From Flavobacterium beibuense F44-8 (lineage in GTDB: Bacteria > Bacteroidota > Bacteroidia > Flavobacteriales > Flavobacteriaceae), in NCBI RefSeq assembly GCF_000769915.1, contig NZ_JRLV01000007.1, positions 156,362 to 220,361 of the forward strand: a stretch of 64,000 bases of DNA. The letters are read 5' to 3'. The position numbers and the translations under genes are program-made. The notes under the pieces are model-generated. The model did no database searches, was not told the DNA's origin, and saw nothing but the letters and a program-made list of their open reading frames with translations. Shown here one piece after another: positions 8,875 through 17,589 of the stretch (the stretch's first letter is position 1; each line of letters starts with the position of its first letter).

Positions 8875-9603
8875 CTAAATCTCAAAGTTAAATCCCTTTT
8901 CTGTTAGTTTATCATATATCTTTTGGTCAAACTCATATAATTTGGCTGCCCTATGCGAAACTTTCTTTTGTTTTTCGTTAAGTTCAACAAGTAGTTTCAT
9001 TTTAAGTATCTTCCTTCTGAAATTGGATTTATCCATCTCAACACCTAAAATTTCTTCGTACAAGCGCATTAGTTCCAAAAGAGTAAATTTATCTGGTAAA
9101 AGGTTAAAACCTATAGGAGCCTGCCTTACGCGGTTACGTAGACAATCTATGCTGTAATCAAGTATGGTGTTATGGTCATAAATCAGGTTTGGTATTTCAT
9201 TTATCTTATACCATTTTGCATCGGAAGCAGTAAAACCGGGCTGAATAGTATAATCATCACGCATTATTAATGCAAAGTAACCTATGGTTATTACCCTACC
9301 TAAAGGAAAACGATCTGGCTTACCAAACGCTTTCAGCTGTTCCAAATAAACATTATTAAGACCTGTCAGATCAGCAAGAAGCCGCTTAGCGGCATTATCA
9401 ATACTTTCCTTTTCTCTTATCCATCCTCCTGGCAAACCCCACTCCCCTTTACGTATACCTACACCATGTTGAACAAGAAGTACTTCAAGTCCGTTTTTAT
9501 TAAACCCAAATATTACACAGTCAATTGTAATGGAGTTCATTACTGATCTTTCTGTGGCCTTTCCTGACTCTTTATTAATTTTTTTTTCCACTTTGTAAAT
9601 CAT
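8875..9603 (-). CDS. Nudix-fold transcriptional regulator (NrtR/AraR-like) with degenerate Nudix box
   Basis: The 242-residue protein has an N-terminal Nudix fold (VIFGFNKNGLEVLLVQH, GEWGLPGGWIREKES) and a C-terminal winged-helix part (residues about 160-242, with FTLLELMRLYEEILG and NFRRKILKM). Where active Nudix hydrolases have REUXEEXGU, this one reads RLLADLTGL, so the metal-binding glutamates are lost. Known Bacteroidota relatives (AraR and XylR-type Nudix regulators) use the fold to sense sugars instead of hydrolysing nucleotides. Given the xylan genes around it, a pentose or uronate signal is likely but unproven. It stands alone, 76 bases after the KDPG aldolase gene on the same strand. 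Confidence 0.82.
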   Translation of the reverse strand: MIYKVEKKINKESGKATERSVMNSITIDCVIFGFNKNGLEVLLVQHGVGIRKGEWGLPGGWIREKESIDNAAKRLLADLTGLNNVYLEQLKAFGKPDRFPLGRVITIGYFALIMRDDYTIQPGFTASDAKWYKINEIPNLIYDHNTILDYSIDCLRNRVRQAPIGFNLLPDKFTLLELMRLYEEILGVEMDKSNFRRKILKMKLLVELNEKQKKVSHRAAKLYEFDQKIYDKLTEKGFNFEI

Positions 9604-9679
9604 TTAAGGTGTTATAGCTGAGTATTCACAAGAGGCTTTTGAATATTGCCAAATAAATAACAAAGTTTATATAGCTGAA

Positions 9680-10354
9680 TTAATAGTTATTATCCCTTAT
9701 TTGGTTTATTACAGTTTTAACCGAAATAGCAGTTTCCGTCAATGAATTGTAGTCTTTGTTTGTAATTATATTTTTAGTTATCAGTTTACTCCCTAATCCT
9801 ACAGCCGATACACCGCTTTTAAACCATGAAGTAATATTCTCCTGATTAGTTTCGACACCTCCTGTCACTATAAAATCAATATCATTAAAAAGAGGTCGTA
9901 TTGCCTCAACAAATGCTGGTCCCAGCACATTTCCGGGAAACAGCTTTATAGTAGTACATCCGGCAGCTACGGCAAGGTGAATTTCCCTTGGAGTCATACA
10001 TCCCGGAAGGTACGGGATCTTTGCTTTTACTGCGGCTGTATTAACTGTTTCATCAAAAAAAGGGCTTACTAAAAAATCAGCTCCAAGCTCAATGAATAAA
10101 CGGGCTTCATCGGCATTGATTACTGTACCAACACCAATAAGAAGTTCCGGCATTGAACTATCACGTTCCTTTATAATAGCCTGCAGATTTTTTATGGCAT
10201 TTTCGCCTCTATTAGTGAACTCTATTATTGAAACATTCGCTTTAAATAAAGCATTTGTAACTGCAATACAAACTTCTGTATCGTCATGATAAAACAAGGG
10301 AAGCAGTCCCTCACTTTTTATACGATTATATATAACTTTTTTATCTCGCATCAT
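9680..10354 (-). CDS. eda: 2-keto-3-deoxy-6-phosphogluconate aldolase
   Basis: The 224-residue class I aldolase splits KDPG into pyruvate and glyceraldehyde-3-phosphate, the last step of glucuronate breakdown. The general-base Glu45 lies in SIIEFTNRG and the Schiff-base Lys137 in TTIKLFPGN. The glycine-rich phosphate loop GVGTV and VTGGV are present. Length fits the family (about 210-225). The start overlaps the last 14 bases of the KDG kinase gene, indicating translational coupling and equal use of the two enzymes. Confidence 0.95.
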   Translation of the reverse strand: MMRDKKVIYNRIKSEGLLPLFYHDDTEVCIAVTNALFKANVSIIEFTNRGENAIKNLQAIIKERDSSMPELLIGVGTVINADEARLFIELGADFLVSPFFDETVNTAAVKAKIPYLPGCMTPREIHLAVAAGCTTIKLFPGNVLGPAFVEAIRPLFNDIDFIVTGGVETNQENITSWFKSGVSAVGLGSKLITKNIITNKDYNSLTETAISVKTVINQIRDNNY

Positions 10355-11363
10355 TTAAAATTCTTTTAATCTGCTCAACTGATTGTTTTGTTGCATCGCC
10401 GGGTTCAGCAAGTTTACCTACTGCTGCTGCTGCTGCAAAATTAATTATGTCCTGAGAAGGAAGATTATTATATATACCGTAAATAAGCCCTGCCATAAAA
10501 CAGTCACCACTGCCTACACTGTCTGTAACTGTTATGTTTTCAAAAATATTTGAGGCAAAAAAAGTATTTTCCTTTTGGAGTACACCAAAATAAGACTCTT
10601 CTAACCTATAGGTAAGAGCAATTGTACAAACCTTTTCATATTTTTCCTGTATTTTTTCTATACTTATTAATGCTGCTTCCTTCAATTCACTGTGAGAAAC
10701 ATTTTTACTATCAGAAAGAGGTGCAGATATCCCTAAAAGACTCTCAACAGCCCAAATATTTCCCATTATTACGTTACAATTACGAACTAAATCAGGCATT
10801 ATTACATCAGGCAATTCGCCATACTTCCATAATTTATTTCTGTAATTGAGGTCTACTGATATTGTTATACCTTTTGCAGATGCAGCAGTAACAGCTTCTT
10901 TACAGATAAGGGCAATATTTTTATTAAGAGCAGGGCTAATAGCACTAAAATGAAACCAGGTACAGTCTTCAAAAACTTTATCCCAATCAATCATACCAGG
11001 TGTTAATTGTGAAAAGGATGAGAAATCCCTGTCGTATACTACTCCATTATTTTTAACTTCGGTTCCATAAGGCAGGTAATATACTCCCAATCTATTCCCT
11101 GAATAAAAAACTTTATCAGTATTAATTCCTCTTTGTTTAATCTGATTACTTATATCCTTTCCAATATAATTTTCGGGTAAGGTTGTAAGATAATTTACAG
11201 GAATTCCCCATAATGCCAGTGCAGTTGCAACATTGAGCTCTGCCCCACCTATATAATAAGGAATAGACGAATCTGAAACCCAGCTGTCTTTTAACGCAAA
11301 GCGAAGTAATACTTCTCCAAAGCAGAATATCTTATGGTTTTGTAAAAGAGTTATTTCATCCAA
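10341..11363 (-). CDS. kdgK: 2-keto-3-deoxygluconate kinase (PfkB family)
   Basis: The 340-residue sugar kinase phosphorylates 2-keto-3-deoxygluconate made by the mannonate dehydratase encoded across the divergent promoter. It has the PfkB N-terminal pattern (CFGEVLLRF, then YIGGAELNVATALALWG) and the C-terminal signature DSVGSGDCFMAG, whose last Asp is the catalytic base. Order kdgK-eda with overlap matches other Bacteroidota uronate loci. Its promoter region shares a LacI-type palindrome with the opposite operon. Confidence 0.93.
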   Translation of the reverse strand: MDEITLLQNHKIFCFGEVLLRFALKDSWVSDSSIPYYIGGAELNVATALALWGIPVNYLTTLPENYIGKDISNQIKQRGINTDKVFYSGNRLGVYYLPYGTEVKNNGVVYDRDFSSFSQLTPGMIDWDKVFEDCTWFHFSAISPALNKNIALICKEAVTAASAKGITISVDLNYRNKLWKYGELPDVIMPDLVRNCNVIMGNIWAVESLLGISAPLSDSKNVSHSELKEAALISIEKIQEKYEKVCTIALTYRLEESYFGVLQKENTFFASNIFENITVTDSVGSGDCFMAGLIYGIYNNLPSQDIINFAAAAAVGKLAEPGDATKQSVEQIKRILNDAR

Positions 11364-11465
11364 GTTTTTACAATATTTTTATTAAGGCAACTATTTTATT
11401 AAGTTTAGCCTTCTCTTCAAAAATAAAATATTTAAAACAGCTATACTTACAGAAGCTGTCTAAAC

Positions 11466-11487
11466 TTACGAATACGTTTTAGCTGAA
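11466..11487. promoter_or_regulatory. LacI-type operator in the kdgK / mannonate oxidoreductase divergent promoter
   Basis: TACGAATACGTTTTAG starts at 11467 and is centred on CG at 11475-11476. It matches the site at 22836-22857 in 20 of 22 positions. It lies about 100 bases from both divergent start codons, well placed to control the two halves of the glucuronate pathway. Confidence 0.65.
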
Positions 11488-11568
11488 ATATTTGTAATAA
11501 ATAACCTTTCTTGAATTTTAAGGGTAATATTGAATATTGAAAAAAGATTATAAACCAATATTTTATCT

Positions 11569-12390
11569 ATGGATATTTTAGACTCTTTTTCCTTAAAGGA
11601 TAAAGTTATAGTCGTAACAGGTGGAACCGGTGTTTTGGGTGAATCATTTATACAGGCAATTGCACAGGCCGGAGGAAAAATAGCTGTTTTGGGGCGTAAT
11701 AAAGAAAAGGCTGATGCAAGAGTAAAACTGGCTGCTAAATATGGGGCAGAAGCTATTGCAATAATAGCTGATGTGCTTAATGAAACTGATGTTATAAAGG
11801 CCAGAGATATTATATTAACTCACTTTGGAACAATTGATGGTTTAGTAAATGCTGCAGGGGGTAATATTCCGGGAGCAACTTTTGAGCCAAATCAAAATTT
11901 TTTTGATTCAAAAGTGTCAGACACCATAAGAGCTATAGAGCTGAATCTTTATGGCACTATAATCCCTACTCACGTTTTTGGAGAAATAATAGCTAAAAAA
12001 GGTAAAGGCTCAATCATCAATATTTCCTCCCTTGCAGCCAGTAGATCTATTACGCGTGTTTTAGGTTATACTGTAGCAAAACATGGTATAGACGGCTATA
12101 CTAAATGGATGGCTACAGAACTGTCACTTCGTTACGGTGATAAAGTGCGTGTTAATGCTATCGCACCCGGTGTATTTCTTACCGAACAAAACCGTACCCT
12201 TTTAACAAACGCAGACGGAAGCTTTACACCACGTGCAAAGAAATTTGTTGATAATACTCCTTATTCGCGACTTGGTAATCCTAAAGAACTACAGGGCACC
12301 CTAGTCTATTTATTAAGTGATGCTTCCGCATTTGTAAATGGTGAAACAATTTTTGTTGATGGAGGCTTTAATGCATGGTGTGGTGTATAA
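11569..12390 (+). CDS. D-mannonate oxidoreductase (short-chain dehydrogenase type)
   Basis: The 273-residue short-chain dehydrogenase has the cofactor loop TGGTGVLGE (residues 17-25), NAAGG (about 94-98), and the catalytic Ser153/154, Tyr167 and Lys171 (YTVAK). In Bacteroidota uronate clusters this SDR does the job of UxuB, interconverting fructuronate and mannonate with NAD(H). The assignment to this step comes from its place directly ahead of uxuA and uxaC (12 bases to uxuA). A different sugar-acid dehydrogenase activity cannot be excluded from motifs alone. Confidence 0.85.
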   Translation: MDILDSFSLKDKVIVVTGGTGVLGESFIQAIAQAGGKIAVLGRNKEKADARVKLAAKYGAEAIAIIADVLNETDVIKARDIILTHFGTIDGLVNAAGGNIPGATFEPNQNFFDSKVSDTIRAIELNLYGTIIPTHVFGEIIAKKGKGSIINISSLAASRSITRVLGYTVAKHGIDGYTKWMATELSLRYGDKVRVNAIAPGVFLTEQNRTLLTNADGSFTPRAKKFVDNTPYSRLGNPKELQGTLVYLLSDASAFVNGETIFVDGGFNAWCGV

Positions 12391-12402
12391 TTATATTGAT
12401 TT

Positions 12403-13575
12403 ATGAATAGTTATAAAAATAAACTAGAACAAACCTGGAGGTGGTATGGACCCGATGACACTGTTAGTCTTCAGGATATAAAACAGGCTGGAGCTACCGG
12501 AATAGTATCTGCACTGCATCATATTCCGCATGGTGAGATTTGGACTGTAGAAGAAATTCAAAAAAGAAAAAAACAGATTGAGGATGCAGGCTTAACCTGG
12601 TCTGTAATAGAAAGTGTCCCTGTTCATGAAGCCATAAAAACACGTGGTAAAGATGCAGAAATCTATATGTCTAATTACAAAGCATCACTAAAAAACCTAA
12701 GTGCCTGTGGCTTAAAAACTGTCTGCTATAATTTTATGCCGGTTTTAGACTGGACCCGCACAAAACTGGACTTTGAACTCAATAATGGTGCAAAAGCTCT
12801 TTACTTCGAATGGGCCTCAGTAGCTTATTTTGACATTTACCTTCTTAAAAGAAAAGATGCAGAAAAAGACTATTCTGACGCTGTTTTACAGCAGGTAAAA
12901 AAAATAAAAGATACAATTACTATACAGGAAAGTAACACCTTAAAGGATATTATCCTTATGGGAGTACCTGGAGAAAGCAGTACTACTCTTGAGAGTTTAC
13001 AGCAAAGTATAGAAACCTATCAGTCAATTGGTCATAAAGGATTAAGGCAAAACCTTATTTATTTTCTCAAATCAATTGCTGATGTCTGCAAAGAGGAGGC
13101 AATAAAAATGACAATCCATCCTGACGACCCTCCCTACCCTATATTGGGGCTACCAAGAATTGTAAGTAATAAAGAAGACCTTGAATATATAATTAATGAG
13201 GTTAAAGACGATTTTAATGGTATATGTTTTTGCACCGGTTCATTAGGTGCAGGTGCTCATAATAACATTCCTCAAATATTTGAGGCCATAAAACAAAGGG
13301 TATATTTTATACATTTAAGAAATGTAAAAAAGGATAAGTCAGGTAATTTTTATGAAGCAGATCATTTAGACGGTGATGTCAATATGTATGAAGTTATGAA
13401 AGCTATCGTAAAAGAAAATAATAACCGTTCTATCCCTATTCCTTTTAGGCCCGATCACGGACATCAGATACTTGATGACCTTAAAAAAACATCACACCCC
13501 GGATATTCGGCCATTGGAAGGCTCAAAGGGTTGGCAGAACTACGGGGCCTGGAACTTGGAATTATGGGACAATAA
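12403..13575 (+). CDS. uxuA: mannonate dehydratase
   Basis: The 390-residue enzyme removes water from D-mannonate to give 2-keto-3-deoxygluconate. It starts with the family hallmark TWRWYGPDDTVSLQDI and GIVSALHHIP, carries IHPDDPPYP for metal binding, and ends with the conserved RPDHGHQ block and the IGRLKGLAELRGLE tail. Length equals the usual 390-400. It is second in the four-gene run SDR-uxuA-uxaC-permease. Confidence 0.97.
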   Translation: MNSYKNKLEQTWRWYGPDDTVSLQDIKQAGATGIVSALHHIPHGEIWTVEEIQKRKKQIEDAGLTWSVIESVPVHEAIKTRGKDAEIYMSNYKASLKNLSACGLKTVCYNFMPVLDWTRTKLDFELNNGAKALYFEWASVAYFDIYLLKRKDAEKDYSDAVLQQVKKIKDTITIQESNTLKDIILMGVPGESSTTLESLQQSIETYQSIGHKGLRQNLIYFLKSIADVCKEEAIKMTIHPDDPPYPILGLPRIVSNKEDLEYIINEVKDDFNGICFCTGSLGAGAHNNIPQIFEAIKQRVYFIHLRNVKKDKSGNFYEADHLDGDVNMYEVMKAIVKENNNRSIPIPFRPDHGHQILDDLKKTSHPGYSAIGRLKGLAELRGLELGIMGQ

Positions 13576-13590
13576 TCTTAAAATTACACT

Positions 13591-15006
13591 ATGTCATTCT
13601 TTTTAAAAGATAATTTCATTCTTGAATCTGATATTGCAGAGCAGTTATACTTTAATTATGCTCAAAATAAACCTATAATAGATTATCATTCTCATCTATC
13701 TCCCTCGGCTATTGCTAATGATATAAATTTTGAAAATATAACCCAAGCATGGCTAAAAGGTGATCATTATAAATGGAGAGCCATGAGAGCCTTGGGTATT
13801 GAAGAAGAATATATAACCGGTGCTGCCTCTGATTATGAAAAATTCTCAAAATGGGCACAAACAGTGCCTCATACCTTAAGAAACCCGTTATTTCACTGGA
13901 CACATATGGAACTTAAAAACACCTTTGGTATAACGGAACTTTTAAATCAGGACACTTCCCGAAAAATTTATGATACAACTTCCGAAAAACTTCAATCACA
14001 GTCCTTTTCAGCAAAAGGATTACTAAGTAATTTCAATGTGGAAATGGTTGGTACTACAGATGACCCTATTGATTCTCTTGAAGATCATCTTAAAATACGT
14101 CATGATAATTCAAAAGTCAAAGTACTGCCTACTTTTCGTCCGGACAAAATATTTAATATTGATTACGGAAATAAATTCAGAAACTATGTACAGAAGTTAG
14201 GAGAGCTTACCAATATTACAATAACAGATTTGGAATCCTTACTGCAGGCATTTAAAGTAAGGGTTGATTATTTTGATAAAGCAGGATGTGTATCTTCAGA
14301 TCATGGATTAAGTGCCATACCTCATAAAGGAAAGTCTGGTAAATCTGATATTGAGAAAATATTTAAGGAGGTTTTAAATGGTAATGACAGTAAAGCTCCT
14401 GAAATAAAAGAAAGTTTTACCTATTTCATGTTGGTTGAGTTTTGTAAAATGTACCACCAAAGAGGATGGGTACAGCAATTTCATTTAGGAGCCTTAAGAA
14501 ATAGTAATGCATATAAAGTTTCCGTTTTAGGCCGTGATACCGGTTTTGATTCAGTAGGAGATTACAAGCAGGCTGAAACATTGTCCCTATTACTAAATGA
14601 ATTGGAAACTAACAATAAATTATCTAAAACCATATTATACAATCTTAATCCGGCTGACAATACACTATTTGCGACAATGACAGGAAACTTTCAGGGCGAA
14701 GGTATCAGGGGGAAAATTCAATACGGATCAGGTTGGTGGTTTTTGGACCAGCTTGACGGAATGACAAATCAAATAAACGCACTCTCTAATCAGGGCCTGA
14801 TAAGTACTTTCATCGGGATGCTTACTGATTCAAGAAGTTTTCTTTCCTATTCACGCCATGAATATTTCAGGAGACTGTTATGTAACCTTTTTGCCGAGGA
14901 TATGAGAAAAGGCTATCTGCCTAATGATATTATCTGGATAGGATCTGTAATTTCCGACATCTGTTACTACAATGCAAAAAAATACTTTAACCTTAACCAA
15001 AGTTAA
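13591..15006 (+). CDS. uxaC: glucuronate isomerase
   Basis: The 471-residue amidohydrolase-fold isomerase turns glucuronate into fructuronate, the first cytoplasmic step. YHSHLSPSAIA near residue 31 supplies metal-binding histidines. HWTHMELKNTFGI, GTTDDP and FIGMLTDSRSFLSYSRHEYFRR are typical family blocks. It starts 15 bases after uxuA and ends 5 bases before the permease gene. Confidence 0.97.
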   Translation: MSFFLKDNFILESDIAEQLYFNYAQNKPIIDYHSHLSPSAIANDINFENITQAWLKGDHYKWRAMRALGIEEEYITGAASDYEKFSKWAQTVPHTLRNPLFHWTHMELKNTFGITELLNQDTSRKIYDTTSEKLQSQSFSAKGLLSNFNVEMVGTTDDPIDSLEDHLKIRHDNSKVKVLPTFRPDKIFNIDYGNKFRNYVQKLGELTNITITDLESLLQAFKVRVDYFDKAGCVSSDHGLSAIPHKGKSGKSDIEKIFKEVLNGNDSKAPEIKESFTYFMLVEFCKMYHQRGWVQQFHLGALRNSNAYKVSVLGRDTGFDSVGDYKQAETLSLLLNELETNNKLSKTILYNLNPADNTLFATMTGNFQGEGIRGKIQYGSGWWFLDQLDGMTNQINALSNQGLISTFIGMLTDSRSFLSYSRHEYFRRLLCNLFAEDMRKGYLPNDIIWIGSVISDICYYNAKKYFNLNQS

Positions 15007-15011
15007 TATAG

Positions 15012-16376
15012 ATGGATAAAACAAAACTCATAAACAATATTGGTAATTATCGCTGGACAATTTGTACACTGCTCTTTTTTGGTACAACCATAAACTATCT
15101 GGACAGGCAGGTACTAAGCTTATTGCATCCTATTCTTGAGGAAGAATTAAAATGGACCAATACTGATTATGGGTTGATTACTGCCGTCTTTCAACTTACT
15201 TATGGGTTGTTTACCCTATTCTCAGGTCGGCTTATTGATAAAATAGGTACAAAAAAAGGATATGCCATAGCTTTAATAATCTGGTCTATAGGAGCCATAT
15301 TACATGCTTTTGCTATTCCCATAGGAAAGGGTACTTCAGATCTTTTAGGAATATTAGGTATCACGGGGATTTCTGTTTCGGTTGCTGGCTTCATCATAGC
15401 AAGGGCAATTCTTGCAATTGGTGAATCAGCTAATTTCCCTGCTGCTATTAAAGCAACTGCAGAATATTTCCCTAAAAAAGAACGGTCGTTAGCAACAGGT
15501 ATATTTAACTCCGGGTCAAACATAGGGGCTATTCTGGCACCACTTACTGTGCCCTGGATTGCTTATCACTTAGGTTGGGAGAGTTCATTTATCATAATAG
15601 GATCTTTAGGTTTTGTATGGCTTGTTTTCTGGTGGATCTATTATGATGATCCTTCAAAACAAAAAAGATTAACTGCTGAGGAATATGAATATATAACAGA
15701 GGGTAATGAAGTTAATGATATAGCTCCTGAAGAGATAAAGGAAACTAAAACTTCATGGTTTAAATTATTGGCTTTTAAGGAAACATGGGCCTTTACATTG
15801 GGTAAATTTTTTACAGACGGAGTATGGTGGTTTCTGCTTTTTTGGCTTCCCTCCTATCTCACTTCACAATTCGGGTTAAAAAACACCGATATTACTCTGC
15901 CATTGGCTGTATTATACAGCATGACCATGGTAGGTAGTATTTGTGGCGGATGGTTTCCTTTATACTTCATTAAAAGAGGGTACGATACTGCACCTGCAAG
16001 ACGAAAGGCAATGTTTTTTATAGCTCTTATACCGTTGGTTGTGTTATTAGTTCAGCCGTTAGGCGAAATAACATTCTGGATTCCGGTACTTTTAATAGGA
16101 ACATGTGCTTCTGCGCATCAGGCATGGTCTGCAAACCTATACTCTACAGTATCTGATATGTTTCCCAAGTATGCAATAGCCAGCGTAATAGGCATAGGAA
16201 CCATGGCCGGAAGTATAGGAGGAGCTTTAACATCTTTTCTTGTAGGTAGGCTTTTTGACGTCTATAAAGCTACGGGCGACCTAACTTCGGGCTACACAAT
16301 AGTGTTCGGTTTTTGTGCAGTAGCCTATTTGTTTGCCTGGTTTATAATGAAACTTTTGGTGCCTAAACTAAAATAA
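15012..16376 (+). CDS. exuT: hexuronate permease, MFS (anion:cation symporter family)
   Basis: The 454-residue protein has about 12 hydrophobic helices and the MFS signature between helices 2 and 3 (FSGRLIDKIGTKKGY). The opening WTICTLLFFGTTINYLDRQVLSLLHP is typical of ExuT-like uronate transporters, as is GESANFPAAIKATAEYFPKKERSLATG. It should import glucuronate (or methylglucuronate) released in the periplasm, feeding uxaC just upstream. The exact substrate is inferred from context. It converges on the repressor gene with only 7 bases between stop codons and no clear terminator. Confidence 0.9.
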   Translation: MDKTKLINNIGNYRWTICTLLFFGTTINYLDRQVLSLLHPILEEELKWTNTDYGLITAVFQLTYGLFTLFSGRLIDKIGTKKGYAIALIIWSIGAILHAFAIPIGKGTSDLLGILGITGISVSVAGFIIARAILAIGESANFPAAIKATAEYFPKKERSLATGIFNSGSNIGAILAPLTVPWIAYHLGWESSFIIIGSLGFVWLVFWWIYYDDPSKQKRLTAEEYEYITEGNEVNDIAPEEIKETKTSWFKLLAFKETWAFTLGKFFTDGVWWFLLFWLPSYLTSQFGLKNTDITLPLAVLYSMTMVGSICGGWFPLYFIKRGYDTAPARRKAMFFIALIPLVVLLVQPLGEITFWIPVLLIGTCASAHQAWSANLYSTVSDMFPKYAIASVIGIGTMAGSIGGALTSFLVGRLFDVYKATGDLTSGYTIVFGFCAVAYLFAWFIMKLLVPKLK

Positions 16377-16383
16377 ATACTAA

Positions 16384-17421
16384 TTACAGGGTTGTAGATT
16401 TTCTTATATTTATAGAGGTTTCAAGTAATATAGTTTCATATAATGATGTCCTTTTTGTATTTGATTCACACTCTATAAGCTCAATAAGTTTTTTAAGCGC
16501 TAAATACCCCATGTCTTTTGCCGGCTGCCTTATTGCAGAAAGCGAAGGATTAAGGGAAAAAGCAATATCAGTATTTGCAAAACCTATTACTGCAATTTCT
16601 TCGGGTACTTTTATTTTTAATTTTGCCAAAATACCCAAGCTTCTGGTAGTAATAACATCTGTGGCACCAAATATGGCATTAGGGGCTATATTTTGTTCAA
16701 TTAACCCCAGTATGGAATTACTTATTTTGGCATCCATTTCATCAGTGTTTTCGAGACTACAAAAAACCATGTACCTCGTATTAATTGGTATATCTAAATT
16801 CTTTAACGCCTTTTTAAACCCCTGAATTCTTTGATTATTATCACCAAATTTATCTCCGGTTATAAATAATATTCTTTTTCGGTTAATATCTATAAGATGC
16901 TGGGTAGCCTCCAGTGCGCCCTTGTATTCATTTACTCCAATCTTAGTTGTTTTAATTTCAGGATTTAACCTGTCAAACAAAACAACCGGACAGTGCTTTT
17001 CATTAATAAGATTAATATAATCAGAATTAGAAGTTTCGCTAACAGGAGACAATAAAATACCATCAACTCCTTTAGAGATCAAAGAGTCTAAGCACGCTTT
17101 TTCATTCGCTACATTTTCATAACTCTGCATTATAATAATATCACAGCCCACCTCGTTAGAAGCCTTGTGAATGCCATCTAATACCTGAGCCAGAAAAGTA
17201 CTGCTGAAAAAAGAGTTTACAATTACACCTATTGAGTTAGTATGCCCTATTTTAAGACTCTTTGCCAGTCTGTTTGGCCGGTAATTATGCTGATTAGCAT
17301 AATCAATTATTATTTTTCTTGTTTCAGCGCTTATTTCATAGCTATTATTTAAAGCTTTTGAAATGGTTGAAACAGAAAAATTAAGTGCTTTTGCTATATC
17401 TTTTATTGTAATATTAGCCAT
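16384..17421 (-). CDS. LacI-family transcriptional regulator of the xylan/glucuronate genes
   Basis: The 345-residue regulator begins with a classic LacI helix-turn-helix and hinge (ITIKDIAKALNFSVSTISKA, then YRPNRLAKSLK), followed by a periplasmic-binding-protein-like sensor domain (IGVIVNSFFS, GVDGILLSPVSE, PVVLFDR, AVIGFANTDIA). It lies between the uronate operon and the susC/susD pair and is the obvious candidate to bind the repeated TACGAA-ACGTTTT palindromes in the region. The inducer is likely a uronate intermediate or xylan product, which is inference. A TATTGATTAATT direct repeat precedes its start. Confidence 0.9.
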   Translation of the reverse strand: MANITIKDIAKALNFSVSTISKALNNSYEISAETRKIIIDYANQHNYRPNRLAKSLKIGHTNSIGVIVNSFFSSTFLAQVLDGIHKASNEVGCDIIIMQSYENVANEKACLDSLISKGVDGILLSPVSETSNSDYINLINEKHCPVVLFDRLNPEIKTTKIGVNEYKGALEATQHLIDINRKRILFITGDKFGDNNQRIQGFKKALKNLDIPINTRYMVFCSLENTDEMDAKISNSILGLIEQNIAPNAIFGATDVITTRSLGILAKLKIKVPEEIAVIGFANTDIAFSLNPSLSAIRQPAKDMGYLALKKLIELIECESNTKRTSLYETILLETSINIRKSTTL

Positions 17422-17430
17422 TTATAATTG

Positions 17431-17485
17431 TATTGATTAATTGGTAAAGCAATTATAATAATTTTCAATAAAATATTGATTAATT
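17431..17485. repeat. TATTGATTAATT direct repeat upstream of the lacI-type gene
   Basis: The 12-mer TATTGATTAATT occurs at 17431-17442 and 17474-17485, spaced 43 bases apart, in the short gap between the repressor start and the susD terminator. It could be an autoregulatory site or simple AT-rich repetition. Confidence 0.35.
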
Positions 17486-17529
17486 AACCATTTATAGGAA
17501 TAAATTATAACATTTTTTTTATCGATATA

Positions 17530-17567
17530 AAAAATTAAACCTGCAACAGTAGCTGTCACAGGTTTAA
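17530..17567 (-). terminator. terminator of the susC/susD operon
   Basis: TTAAACCTG (17535-17543) pairs with CAGGTTTAA (17559-17567), and inside it ACAG pairs with CTGT around TAG, with one small CA/CA internal loop. Read leftward it is followed by a T tract. It lies 23 bases after the susD stop. Confidence 0.82.
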
Positions 17568-17589
17568 ACTCAACTTAACACAAACTAAT

